DNA of 64,000 bases from Dromaius novaehollandiae. Taxonomy: Eukaryota; Chordata; Aves; Casuariiformes; Dromaiidae. Position numbers and translations under genes: made by a program. Below the pieces are notes generated by a model. It had not been told where the DNA came from and did no database searches. It was given only the letters and a program-made list of their open reading frames with translations. The stretch lies in the NCBI RefSeq assembly GCF_036370855.1, contig NC_088100.1, positions 35,104,563-35,168,562 on the forward strand. The letters run 5' to 3'. Of the stretch, positions 27,401 to 40,260 are shown in pieces. Position 1 is the stretch's first letter. Each line of letters opens with the position of its first letter.

Positions 27401-30193
27401 GAAGTTGAGCCATAAATGATGAGGTTCCAAAATGTATGCTATAAAATTACATCGCCTAATTTTTTTTAAAAGAAAGCTTTCAGCATAAATCTGAACACAT
27501 TCAAAGATGTGTCTGAGCAGTTCAGGGATACACGAAAAATAAAACCAGAATAAGACAATATAAGAATGACCCTGGATTTCCAGTTGCAGTTACAACATTG
27601 ATTCCTGAGCAATACTGTATTAGAGCCAAGAAGGATTATGATATTGCATCAGAAAGAGGAAGATGGTAAATAAAAGATCAAAAGAGAGGATTGCTGTAGA
27701 TATAAAAGATAACATTTCTTCTTCTGTTGAAGAATATGCCCTGGGAACCCTACGCTCAAGTACAGTTTGTACTGGCATTGATGAACAAAAGGCAATGGGA
27801 AAATCCAGTCAAGACCACTCTCAGCCATGTAAGCAGACTTGTCTCTAGGCATGATGTCACATCTGATGGGACCTTTCAAGTGCTAGGATTTCATTGTGCT
27901 TTAGGAGTGTGGTGGACATTAATTTTAGACTTAGCATCTTGAATAACCCCAGGGTGAAAAACAAAAAGAAGGTATCAAAATTTTCTGCTGCTCATCAAAG
28001 ATCTGAAAGCAGTGTTTCCCACAAGGTACACAAGGCATTTCAGTATCTTTCCTGAAAAACAGCATAGGTAGAAAGAGAGATGGAGCATGCTAGTCCACCT
28101 GGCAATGATGCGAATTGTTGGTTTACCTTCTGAAGGATGTTTGTTGTCAGGTGCATCAAATATGGCAGAACCAAGGGGGGTCCTTTAGATAACGACATGT
28201 AATCCATTCCTTCCTGAAGCTTTGTGGCTGTGGTAGATCCTGGCACTAAACCAAGCTTTGGCTGGAATGCCTGAATCTACTTCCCCAGCAAGAACAATTC
28301 CGAGATAATGTCAAATTAGCATGTTTGCTCTGAACAGTAATCTGCCACAGAGCAACAAATCAGCAAGAGATAGTTGTCACTGATGTCCCGCAGATTACCA
28401 TCAAGAGGATGTTCCTCTTACAAACACCTCTTCTAATGGGTGAGAAGAATAAGACTTGGGTCAGGTTACTGGTGCTCCAGCTAGCACTAGGGTCTGTGCC
28501 CCAAAGCTGTCACTGGATGGAAGCTAATGATTCATTTAAAGGCAGAGTATTTCAGTAAGGGAGTAGATAGTCCACATTGCTTTTAGTCCCTTACAATGAG
28601 GAGGGAGGACAAAAGGAGACAGAGGGCTAAGTGCATTGTTGCCTCACTTTTTTAGCCTAAAAGAAGGTCTCTCAATATCTTGCTTCCCTGAAGTGTCCTT
28701 CCATGCTGACTACAATTCTGCTTAGCCGTTTTGCAAGGTGCTGGGAAAAAGTTAAGAACAGGAGTTATATAAGGGCAGAGGGGAATCAAATATTTTATGC
28801 CCTCCCCATTCCATTGCTCTTCATTAGTCCTAGGACAGTTTTTTCCTTAGTGGCTTTTCCACAGGATTAATTCCTTTCATTGTTAATTATACACAGGAAC
28901 CAAATGACTGTTCTGGCCCAAATTCAGGTCTGACTGAAAGCAGCTCAGAACTGCAGCTTTTCATACCCTGGCAGAAGTTGGCCTTTGAGACAAAGCACAT
29001 AATTCAGCTGTAAATGGTGAATGCATGAAGCGCCTGGAGACATGGGGTGACAAATGAGAAACACGGGCCCTGCAACACCACCGTCTCAGAAGCTGTTTCT
29101 TCAGACCTCAGGCTCTCATCCTGCTACAAAACTGCAGCCGCTATTTAGGACTCCGTCATTTGTTTACATAAAATGTTATCCTCACTAAAGGTTCACCCCT
29201 AAAAATTAGCCTCTATTTTAAATGCTTTGACAGTAATGACATTAAAATTACGTGACTCATGTCACAATATTTAGACATTTGCTACACTAATGGAGGATAC
29301 TCACCATTTCTTCGAGATAAGTTTGCAGTGGGAGCTGCGGGGGCAGACTGTTGGATTGACATCAAAATCTGAAGAGATCGTAAGATATTGTCAATAACAT
29401 CTTCATGCTTTAACTCAACAACTATTTTCAAAGCATGAGAAATTGTGATAAAGGTTCAAATTAAATCAGTTTTATTATGCTTGCCCAAGGGCTTTCCTTA
29501 AGGGAAACTTAGTGTTGCCTGAATTAATGAAAAGACAATTTATTAATGTACTTTTCCTTCAATGTCTTTGTAACATACTCACACTCCAGAAAAATGTAGG
29601 AGTGAGGAGCAAGTTAAAAATAATCACACTGCAACAAGCTGGCAGACAGTGACACTAAGATTTGCCCCATTACTCAATATGCATGAAGTCCTGACTGAGT
29701 ATGAAAAATCTCTGGAAATTTAAATGCTCTTAAAGTGCAAGAGAAACCGGACTCAGATGTTGTTGGGTTTTTTTGTAATTTGTCCTTGTTCAGCTACCTA
29801 CCTACATTACATTTAAATGTATACAGTGACAGAGAAACTTAGAGGCATTACAAAGCTCATTTCATTTTTATTCATTATTTATTAAAATAATTTGACTTTT
29901 ATATAAGTTACACAACTCATGTTTCTGTTCAGGTGATAGTTATTTTTAACAGGTAGGAATGCATCCTTGAGACACATTCATACCATTTATTGTAGATTAA
30001 AATAGATTTCTTTTTCTTTCATAAAACAGGAATGGATGGATATTTTTATTATGGGAGAGACAGTCCTTTTCTATACTTTTTTTCTGCCTGCAGCATTTTC
30101 TAGTTTTTGCTCTAAAAATAACTCACAAAAATATTCTGCATTTCATTTTTTCTACAATGTTTAGTTAAGAGATCCAAATTTACGCATTTACAC

Positions 30194-30760
30194 AAGGACG
30201 ATATTTTCTCAGCCTCATTTTCGGCGAAACTCAAGAGTGAATGAGGTCATGTAACCCAAAACCTAACCTAGGCATGGGACCCAGCCACCCACAGAGCACT
30301 CACCATGCAGTTAGGCCAACTTAGATGGCCTGGTTAGCTGACCAAGGAGAAAAAGGTTTTAGCAAAAGGCTTCATACTTTGCTGTCGACTGTCTCCCCTT
30401 CCATTCGCAGCCACTGCTTGCTGAGCAGTAACAGGGTGCAGCTCTGCAAAGAAAGTACCAGTCTTGGTTGGGAGTACAGAAATAACACGATAACAACCCA
30501 GACAACAAAACGGAAGCACTTTAACAGCCAGTGCACCAGGTCCTCCCACGCGAGATGCAGTCTGCCTAGGGTAGGCGCCTACCCTGCAGCGGTGAAATGG
30601 TCCTCGAGACTAACACAGTGTTGGAGGGCTGCAAGTCTTCTGAAGGTTTCCAAACGGAGATCTTGTCTAATGGATGCGGGTGGACATCATAGTCCACGTG
30701 AGAGACTACAGAAACACAGGGGGGATGAAGTGAACCGAACCTACTGGGGAAAGGACGATA
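30194..30760 (+). other. CpG-rich anomalous segment flanked by a 10-bp direct repeat
   Basis: A segment of about 550 bp is clearly richer in CpG (about 18 sites) than its AT-rich surroundings. The 10-mer AAGGACGATA occurs at 30194-30203 and again at 30751-30760, bracketing it like a target-site duplication. It contains an 18-bp perfect palindrome (30568-30585) and most of a 159-codon ORF (30325-30804), the longest in the window. The ORF translation shows no recognisable domain, signal peptide or membrane span, and is rich in Ser, Arg and Thr. I do not assign a function. It could be a lineage-specific insertion, an old CpG-rich retroelement piece or a regulatory element. Confidence 0.4.
30568..30585. 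repeat. 18-bp perfect palindrome
   Basis: AGGGTAGGCGCCTACCCT reads the same on both strands, with a GGCGCC core. It lies inside the CpG-rich segment. Confidence 0.9.
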
Positions 30761-31189
30761 ATGAAGTTTTTGTTGTGACTGTGCTAGAAGTGTGCATTGG
30801 ATAAAAGTAGAGCTATCTCTGAAGCTATTACAGAAATGCATACATTCAAGAATTACATAATCTGGAAGACTTTTATTTCCTACATAAAAATTAGAGAACC
30901 AAAGACACTAACATAGGGAGAACACAGATGTGTCCTAGTATAATCTCTAACACATTGTTTCATAAAATAGTTCAACAATACTGATGCTAATTTTGCTTTA
31001 ATTCTATTAATTGATTTCAGTGACTGATGAAGACATTATATATGGACTAGTTTCAGAATATAACTTCGGGATCAAGTGATGACAAGCTGATTCAGTTCAA
31101 ATTAAAAGGAACCAAAGCTAAACCAAAAATATGCCTGTAATGATGGTTTGGAGTTAATAAAGGGAACATTTCAATAAACTAAAAGTAGA
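30761..31189. other. Intergenic, nothing recognised
   Basis: AT-rich DNA between the CpG-rich segment and a CR1-type fragment, with no ORF or repeat of note beyond the tail of the ORF described at 30325-30804. Confidence 0.45.
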
Positions 31190-31620
31190 AAAGTCAGCTC
31201 GATTCAGAACGACCGTTACACTGAGCCAGGAAATAGGGACACCATCTTATGAGAGAGGAGCCTTTAGCCTAGTACAAAGGTTGAGAAGTGATATGACTAA
31301 TGCTTATAGATCACCAGATAAAAGCAAGAGAAGGAAAAGAACTGTTTAAGCTAAAAGTGGAAATGACACAGGACAAAGGATATGAACTAGCCCTTGGGGG
31401 ATTAGATTTAGACCCAAAATTAGATTTTTTTTTTTATATGATAGTACCATCCGGTTCTGGGATAATTTACAGCAGGAAGAGTAGGAACTAAACATGACTT
31501 TTAAGATGGAGGCAAATACGTTTTTGAAAGGACTCTATATCGTAGTACCAATGACAGCCACAAGCTGGACTCAGTGACTGAGGAGGCCCCATTCAGTCTT
31601 GAACTCCTATGCATTTTAGG
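31190..31620 (+). mobile_element. CR1/L3-type LINE 3' fragment
   Basis: Matches to the 3' portion of CR1-type elements appear in order: GAACTGTTTAAGCTAAAAGT, ACAAAGGATATGAACTAGCC, ATTAGATTTAGACCC, and the terminal wording GCTGGACTCAGTGACTGAGG then AGGCCCCATTCAGTCTTGAA. The 63-codon ORF inside is a by-product. Old and truncated. Confidence 0.65.
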
Positions 31621-33879
31621 ACTGCAAAGACACTTTCCAACTTTTTTTTTTTCTGAGTTTCCAGGAGATTATCCTTTATATTCATGTTCAGTGAAGCCAG
31701 ATAACAAGTTCTGACATACTAAGCAGTCTCAAAAATGTGACCATTGAATTTAGGGTGAGGCTGTATAGTGCCTTCAAGACAGGCACACATAAACCCTACC
31801 TGCACTCAAACATGGGTTATTACAAGCCAGCTCTGAGTCAAAAACCATGTAGGTATACTAGCATGGTGCTGACCCTCAGCAAAAAATGTTCAGTCTCTCA
31901 GCAGAGCTTGCCAGCTTGTGCTCGGCACCACAACGGTGTGGCTAACCAGCTCCCATTACAAGCTGGTTCATATCTGAACCCTGTGTGTAACTAGACTCGC
32001 CCGTGCCTAAGCTGAAGGTGCTGGGACCTATTAAAAATCTGGCCATAATTTCTGAAATTTAATACAGATCCATTTCCAAAGAGTATTTTAAAGGCAAAAC
32101 TCAACCTGTCTGGAGGGAACTGGTTCCTCCTCTAGCGGAATTTCCATCATGTTGGGACTTTTTCCACAGCATGATGTTCAGTGCTAATAATGTTATAGGA
32201 TGACTGTAGTCCAATGCAATGGGGATGTTGCCAGAAAATATGCCAAAAGACTACATACTAACAAGACAAGAAATGGTGGTTTTAAGTTTTGGCTGCCGAA
32301 GTTGAATTGATTCATGCAGCTTTAGAAATATGTATACTTTTGCGGATGATTCTGGGTAAAAATATCAGATTTAACAGATAAAAGCTGGATGAATTTAAAT
32401 TGGAACAAAATGTAATACATTATTGGTACTACAATGAGAACTTCCCGAGCTATTGCAGCTGCGGCCATTCTTAAAACTACAAAAGCAAAGTAGATTAAGT
32501 AAATAGAAGACATATCACATCAAGACGTGACAGTGGATATAATCTCATGAATCACACAACATATTTTATCATAATGCACTTCATTCTATTTACTCTGTTT
32601 ACACAGAATGCAATACCAGGAAAAATGTGATAATAAGTTGTTCCATGTGGGAAATTTAAGTTATTTTGATCTTATGGGATTCTGAAAGCACAGTTGAGTG
32701 GGCTTTCTTATTTGTAATGTAGCATCTAAGCATCCCAGGAATATTCTTTTCTGCTGAACAATGTTTTTTCTGAAACCTTTAGTGTTGTGAGTTACCATAA
32801 AAACAATATGCCATGTTCTGACTTACATACATTTGTGAAGCACTACAATACACACAGGAAGTCTGATAAAGGCTGTCAACATGTAATAAAAATAAGGGAG
32901 GTCCTGTCTTTCCTGAGCGCCCCTGGGTAAGATCTATTGCTGGATCTGAAACTAAACTGCCCTTCCATGTATCCAGATACCTTTTTAAGTCTAACTTCTC
33001 TAATTTTAGACTAAACTGTACTACATTTTACAAGGTGATCTTAAAAGTACTTCTAAGAAGGAGTAAATTTACAAGCATAGTGTATTTTTTTAAGATATCA
33101 TAAACTTTTCATATACTTTAACATACAAGATGAATCTGTTAAAAATGCATGACATTACTACTCAGAGAAATAGGAAAAGCTATTCCTGTGATACCTAGCC
33201 ATATATGGCTATAGCATCTGGCTATTACCCATATAGCTTTGGATAAGAGACATAGAATGATTCAGAAATATGAAAGGAAAAACAATTTTTTTCATTCAAG
33301 GGAAGAATTCAGAATTATTAGTTGAATGTCTGAGTAATGCAATTAGACTGAAGTTGAGACACATTGCAAATGAACTGAGTCAAACTCACGTAACTGAAGT
33401 AATTCTCTCATGCAGGATTGTCAAAGAAAACCTTTGTTCCAGGAAATCTGTAATATTGCCTCCAACGCAGCCAGTGGCTGACCCAACCAGTCCTTGGCTG
33501 AAAGATTATCATCTATGCCTCTTTTTAATGTCTTTCCATTTAAGTCTAAATAGCAAAGAAAAATATTTATTTATAAATAAATGGCTGTAGTTCATATTCA
33601 TTCTCCATTTGCAGTTAGTATTCCTACATACTGGTGCATAAAGCAGAGTACAGCGATCTTCAGTCACATTTCTTCATATACTCCCATTTGAAAAAAAAAA
33701 AATCTCAATCACCTCCTTGTTCAAATGACTGCAAATTTATAATACTCAAAAATTGTATCTGCTAATCTTCTGCCAGAAGGGGATGGCGGGTGCTTTTATT
33801 TAAAGATGTCAGCCTGTTACCTTCGTTTTCTTGTGCTTTCTGTAGATGATTAGCTACAATCATCCTCATTTTTGTTTTC
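31621..33879. other. Intergenic, nothing recognised
   Basis: AT-rich sequence with short ORFs (at most 106 codons, 33270-33590, plus) lacking any domain. A 12-base A-run lies near 33691. Confidence 0.45.
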
Positions 33880-34105
33880 CCAGTAGATCTCAATGAATCT
33901 CAGTAATAGTTTGGCCTGTTCGCAGCCCTGTTTTGGCCCCAGCTCCTTTCGCTCTTGATGGCCCCTCAGAGGGACCTGTGCTGGGTCCATCACTGCCGTG
34001 TGGGGGCTGCTGATGGGCCTCACCACCAGCCCCGGCTTTGCCGCTGCACTTGGCCCTGTGGGGCTGCCACCGCAGGCAAGGGCATGACCTACACTGGGCC
34101 GCACT
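33880..34105. other. Small GC-rich patch
   Basis: About 225 bp of clearly higher GC than the surroundings, with several CpG sites (TTCGCAGCC, CCGTGTGG, CCCCGGC, GCCGCTGC). An 84-codon minus-strand ORF covers it (33850-34104, containing AAAKPGLVVRP). No family is recognised. It abuts the CR1-type fragment to its right and might be part of the same or another retroelement. Confidence 0.35.
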
Positions 34106-34179
34106 CCACTGAAGGAAATTCAGTTAAAAAATAGAAATACTTCCACTCAGCTGGAAAAATGAATCCATTTTTGGTCATC

Positions 34180-34480
34180 GCATTCAGAAACGTGGAGCAA
34201 ACGGACAAACACCAGAGGAGAGCAAGGACAGTGATCAGGTGTCCAGGAATGGAGGAAAGATTAAGACCTTTCTTAGCCAGATGAAGAAAAGACAATCTTC
34301 AAATCTGTAAAAGGTTGTGCTAAACAGTATATATACTGTATAGTTCTACAAAGGAGATTAAACTCCAGCAATGAAGATTCTGGTAAGAAGCTGAGGAACC
34401 TCTGTAAGTGTAAGGGTACTGGAATACTGGATTTAGTCACCTTGAGAGACTGTGTTTGCACACTAGTCTTCAAGAAAGTA
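34180..34480 (+). mobile_element. CR1-type LINE fragment, decayed
   Basis: Plus-strand wording CCAGAGGAGAGCAAGGACAG, TGATCAGGTGTCCAGGAATG, GAGGAAAGATTAAGACC and CTTCAAATCTGTAAAAGGTT follows the CR1-type 3' coding region. Heavily mutated. It includes a 16-bp perfect palindrome at 34324-34339. Confidence 0.65.
34324..34339. repeat. 16-bp perfect palindrome
   Basis: ACAGTATATATACTGT is self-complementary, inside the decayed CR1-type fragment. Probably a chance product of AT-rich drift. Confidence 0.85.
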
Positions 34481-36790
34481 CCACGGATGGCCAGTGGGTT
34501 ATACTTATATATATGGGCATAAACTCTGTCACTCCCTGAGGACTGAGATACTTCACAGCACGCTCACAGAACATGTTGTTTTCATTAGAAATTCCTCTTG
34601 TTAAAGCACACGTCATGTCCTCTACAAGGAAAATCCCTAAGATTAATTTACCCTTGTGAGCTCTGGCAGTGCGGGATAAGCTCACGTAAGACATCTGAAC
34701 ATAAAAGATACGGATTTAATCAATTCCTAAAAAATCCTGTCAAGGATATGCTCTTATCTTTCAGTCCAATTTCTTAACCCCTTTCTCCATTTATGCAGTG
34801 ATGGCTTTTTTGACAACACAGAGCTTTTGCCCTTTCCCTCATGCTGAGCAACATTAGACAAGCTGTTCTGCTGTGTTGATCACTCAAGCCAAGGAGTCAA
34901 ACACAGGTGCATATGCAAATCCCTAAATTTAGGTTCTCATATCTCACAGACTATCCACCCCTGGAGGCTTCCTAAGACACATGCACCTTTCCCCTGACTT
35001 TACAGAAAACTAATTTTAGAAGTGTGTCACTAAAAAAAAATAAAATTTCAGTGCACAAGCTAAAAGATGAAGTACCAAATTAAGTGGGTAAGGTCCTGTT
35101 GGGGTTTGTTATCTGTTAGCACATAAACTAATGGAATGAGCTCGCTATCAGTTTACAGGCATGGACAGCATAACTTGTGCTGTACATGTGGGACAGAAGA
35201 AGCAGTAGGCAGAAACTCACCACTCATAAAGCTGCATTCTTCTGGTCAAGACTGATCATGGTCCTTGTGAAAATGCTTTCCGGGATGGCTAAAAGTAGAT
35301 GGAGTTTGAATGTGGAAGAGTTCCTTGTATCTTTTTATCTCAAAGAAAGAACTACCAGTTGCATTCCCCTTTCTCATTCCCTCCTCAATAAAGGGTATGC
35401 TTTCTTCCTCCCTTGATGGCTCACATTTCCTCCAAATGCACTCCAGGAGAAAGCACAACCACAGGACCATACCAGCTGGTGACTGCAACTGGAGGTTTCC
35501 CTGTGCACCTTTGATCCACCACATTTGATCTTTGCTTTAGTTCTTCTAAGCTGAACCCTTCAGGGTCTAAGATAGATGCCAGCCCTGTGACCCACACTGA
35601 GAGAAGAGCTAAAACTTCATTGGGCCAGGACATTAGGAGTTGCAGCTTGTGAATTCTTCTTCCTCTCCATGATTTCATCTACTTGCCCAAGAATAAGTTA
35701 GAAATCTTAGCCCACCTAGGCTGGAGAAAGACCCTGTATTTTAAAGGAATTAAATAAAGACATAGTCCAGGTCCATATGGCCTTTAGGGAGTCTCTTTTT
35801 TCCAAAACTCCTTATTGCTGTAGCCCACTGATAATGCACTCAGTGCACCGACGACAGCTCGGTGTTGGAGCCCATGCTAACTCATTGGAGGCACTGAGGA
35901 AACTGTTGGAATACAATTAGTGCTGCTTTACCCCTTCTGTTTTTAATCACCACTAACATACATTCACAAGGGAATGGGAGCAATCTGGGATCCTATGGGA
36001 ATACAGAGTTTTTGTACAAGATGATAGTTTCTCTACCTGGTTTCCTTGACTTATGGGTGGGAACGCACTTTGAGCTATATTAGCTCTAATAATTAGTCTG
36101 TTTTCAGCTGTACACATACTTCAGTGACTTCTAAAACAAGCACTATGGTATGGCTGGCTGAACCCTAGAAACACTTTAATCTTATGCCACTGTCCAAAGT
36201 AAAACTGTTAATCATCAGTTTACATTAAAAACTTCTTCTCTTCAAATTCCTGAAAGTTTTATCTGTGTCACTAGCAATTTTATCGGATTGTTCTGAGGGA
36301 AGCAAATGCTGTAGAGGAAAAACACATCTTTTTGACATCTTTGAGAAATGCAGCAGATATATGAGATGTTTGGCACTGTTTTGACTTCTGTTGCTACTGA
36401 AAAGAGACATCAGTTGAGACTGAGAAATATAACCTCAGGATACTACCTCAGAGGATGCACTGCCTGGGTTTTTGCAGTCTAAAGAAGTTTTCTGTCAGAT
36501 ATACTGTACACAAGGGCATTGCCAAATAACAACACAGAGTATTCATGGTATTCCGTGGAAAACTGCCAAAGAAAACAAGTTTGCAGATTCCCCTATATTT
36601 GATGTTATGCCAGCATTTCTCATGTCAACAGAATTTCTAGAACTGAAATCCTAAGGATAAACATCTACGGGCAGATACCAGCCCACAATTCCTTTTTGGC
36701 TTTTTAGGGACAGATCAGCTAAAATTCAGTAACTAGAGAAAAAAACTTTGACTTTGAATAAAAGTAAAAGAAATAAAACTTCCCTTATCT

Positions 36791-36840
36791 GTGAGTGGGT
36801 GTGTATATGCATGAGTATGTGTAAGTGCATGTATGTATAC
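36791..36840 (+). repeat. TG/TA-rich low-complexity stretch
   Basis: Imperfect alternation such as GTGGGTGTGTATATGCATGA and GCATGTATGTATAC. Confidence 0.65.
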
Positions 36841-39366
36841 ACAAAAATTATACTGCTTACAATATTTTTAACGAAGAAGACTGTTTTTCTTTCCAGTTCA
36901 AACCTTGGTTATGGTCATATATCTTCAGTTATTCACCCATAATGTAAATCAAAGTTAAAAGTAAAGTCTACTAAAGTTAAAACAGTATTATTTTTCACTG
37001 TCCACCAATGGGCAAATAGAAGCACTATTTTTGTTTCTTTTACCTATGCATTGGAAATAGCTCTAGGATAAAAAACATGACTTGAACCATCTCACATGGT
37101 AATTGATACCTGTGACCAACTGTAAGAAGAAAACCATAAAATCTACCAAGAAGACTTCCTGCTTCTTAATCTGTTACAATAGTAGTATAAGAGCAATAGG
37201 AGTACCTGCTGGACTAACAGTATGAAAAGATACATAGTGACTTGACAACGCCAATACTTACACAAGTGTCAATGATAAAGAACCCTAAAACTCTGTTCCT
37301 AAACCCCACTTCTTTACAGTTTTAGGCTTAAGCCATCCAATAGCAAAATATATGTCACACAAAGTTCATGGCGACCCTCAGCTGGACTCACTCTAGCTTG
37401 TCCGGTCTGTCCTGGACCCAGGGAGCCCTGGACCACACATGACTCCAGACGCTGCTGCACAGGAGCGCTGAGCACAGGGCAGCATATAAAGGTCAGGAAG
37501 GAAAGGCAGCATGAAAGGAGGTAAGGATTGTGCAGAGAAGGAAATGTAGACATAACTTCTAAACAGAAAACAAGGTACTGTAAAGGTACAGTAATTTTGA
37601 TTAATTTGCTCTATCATCATCACGAAAGGAACAAAAAGCTGCAAACATTAAATAATATGTTGCAACTTTTCCAGGGGTGGTTGCTACGAGACATAAACAG
37701 TAGGCCACTATAACTGATAAACATCTCACATTTGCTTCAGTTTGGCAGCTGTAAAAACATTCTTATTTAAGGTATTTAGCAGTTTAACAGGAACACTTTT
37801 GTCATCATCAATACTGACGCTGGTAACCTAGAAATGTCTTTATTTTTGTACTACTTCAGAAACCAGTAACTCTGGTGAAGTTTATGGCAGAAGTTTCTGG
37901 CTAAGTGCCCTCTTGAATGGAAAAAGCTTCTTTTCTTTTCTCCTTTCCGGTATTTCCTGAACATCTGAAGCTTTTCTACTTTTATTATAGTTGTAGGAAG
38001 AAAATCCATCTCCTTCAGTATTTTTAACTTAAGAACTTTGCAGGGATAATATGCTATGAAAATAAAAGACAGGAGGTATTTTATTTCTTCTCTATCCTTA
38101 CATTGTTTTGCTCAGTATTTAATATTATACAAATAATCTTTTTAAAAGAATTTAAAAGAATCTGTGCTCATGATTTCCATGACAGCTAGGTAGTGACTCA
38201 GATTACCTGAGGCAGGTTAAAGGGGGTCAAGTTATTAGAGGCGCTGCGCCTTCTAAAAATAAGGGATCAGTTGGTGTCCCAAACCGAGCACACAGAAATG
38301 TCATATCTCCAAATCTTTAGCAACTCTTGAAAACCCAGTTAGTAACTTGCATGACTCCGGGGAGCAATAAATACGGATCACACAAAGAAAAGGGTCAGTG
38401 GTCATGAACTAAGCCTTTGAGGTACCCTGGACAGGCTATATAGAAATGAGAAGGTGGTGGAAGTCGAAGTGCACACTAAACTATTCTGTAAGAAGAGTTT
38501 GGAAAAAACAAAAGCCTGCATTTTTCAAGAATGAAGAAATTCAGAATAACAATGCTGATCCAGGAATGTCACTGAGAGCAGAATCTGGGTCACAGCTCCA
38601 AATGATCTTGCTGCTTTTCCTCATTAAAAAACAAATAAATATCTTATTGTTAAGGACTTTCTACATCTCCAAGCTTGCAATCTAGCTTTTTGAATGGCGA
38701 TAAGCTCAACCTCGCTAAAGTCAGTGAAAAACCATAGCTGATCTTATAGGAGGCAGAATTTCACTTTGCATTTGTGAATGACTATCTTGGATGCAATTTG
38801 TGATGATTAGCTCAGCTATCTCATACATGGCACAAAAGAACAAAAACAATGGGATGAAAACATTAAGCAAACAACACAGGAAAAGAATTCAATGAAAACG
38901 CAAGTGACATTTCTTGTTTTCGGAAGCCCAAATCATATTCAGCACCAAACCACTGTCTGAGTCTACTCTTTTTTAGAGGATGTCGACTAAGAAATTTGCA
39001 GCTGTGGAGAATTCTTCAAAAGAGAATTTCCTTTCATTCCTATCTCTTTTTCCAGGGCATGAAAGTGATGGCTGTGTATCTTTAAATTAGTTAGTCAAGG
39101 GAAAAATGTGTGGTCTTTTTCAGAATAGTGAAGGAAAAAAATCTTGTGTTAGAAACTGTATTTTATTGAAGTCTGATCTTTCAGGTTTTGCAGACCTGAA
39201 ATACAACTATCTTCATATCAGTATGTTCCATGGGCCATCTAAAGTAAAATGCTACAAAAATATTCATTTTTATTTTCAAAAGCTGATATGAAAATAATTA
39301 GCGTTTCCACGTTTTCCCAAAAGGTGTTCTACTGTGTCATTTTTAACTTTGATCTGAGTTGCAGTC

Positions 39367-39380
39367 AAAAAAAAAAAAAA
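39367..39380 (+). repeat. Poly(A) run, 14 bases
   Basis: Fourteen consecutive A with no recognisable retroposed sequence upstream. Confidence 0.8.
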
Positions 39381-40118
39381 TCTCAATACATTATTTTGCT
39401 TCATAAATGCAGGGAACAACCTCAAAGGCTATGTGACTCCTTGAATGGGTTCTCCACAATGGAATTCATTTTGGAAACTTGCTAATGTGATTTACTGCCT
39501 TTAGGATCTATATAGAGCCATCAGTAATATCACTAATATAACAATTTTTTTCTTCATAAAGGGCCTTCATAGGAACAAAGAGCAATTGTTAATGCTGATG
39601 GTTGAAACTCTTTGTGTCTAATAAAATCAATCAATGTCCCTTTGTATTTTTCTTTCATAAGCATCTCTTTGTGCAGTCAGTTCTAGGGCATTCAAACCAG
39701 AACCACAACAGAAAAAAATAAAGGGAAGCAATCTTTCAAATGAGGCACTTTACATAGCTTTCCTTCGCTCCATTTTCCCTATTATTCTCACACAGAGATC
39801 TCAACAGTGACACACTACCATAATATTTAGCCTTTGTAAATCAGTAACACTGCCAGGGTATTTGTGCAGTTTTCCTATCCGTATTATCTGGAATGCAAAG
39901 AATTCCTCTCTGTGCAAATGTCTGCAGGGCACAGAGGAAGGCTGTAAACATCTTCATTGAGATCCTCCCTGCAATGCTCCATCCTAATTTTAGATGCACA
40001 GCAGTCCTCTCCCACCTGCTTGTTCATATCCACAATTTTTGCCAAAAGGAGAGAAAATGTATATACAATTACAAGCGATCTTTTAAACAACTTCCTTCTT
40101 TAAAATTGTCAGACTGTA

Positions 40119-40150
40119 AACTGCTCACTTGTGCAACTGCTCACTTGTGC
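40119..40150 (+). repeat. Perfect 16-bp tandem duplication
   Basis: Two adjacent copies of AACTGCTCACTTGTGC with no mismatch. Confidence 0.9.
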
Positions 40151-40260
40151 ATGAGATATTCAGGAACTCAGACTTGCTTGCATTTCCTTTGCATCTATAT
40201 TTGTCCACGACTTGCTTGGCTCTGCTTCACCACAGCTTTCCCAGAAGTGTCATCAATACC

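Larger units (their letters stand above)
17681..30193. other. Intergenic, no gene recognised
   Basis: 12.5 kb of AT-rich DNA with only short overlapping ORFs (at most 112 codons). Present are a TA/TG/GA low-complexity stretch (20905-20990), a 15-base T-run (24465-24479) and A/G-rich DNA at 23766-23812. Three stretches look compositionally like conserved enhancers (about 18540-18740, 20340-20660 and 29150-29330). I have no alignment to support this. No LINE fragment was recognised here. Confidence 0.4.
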
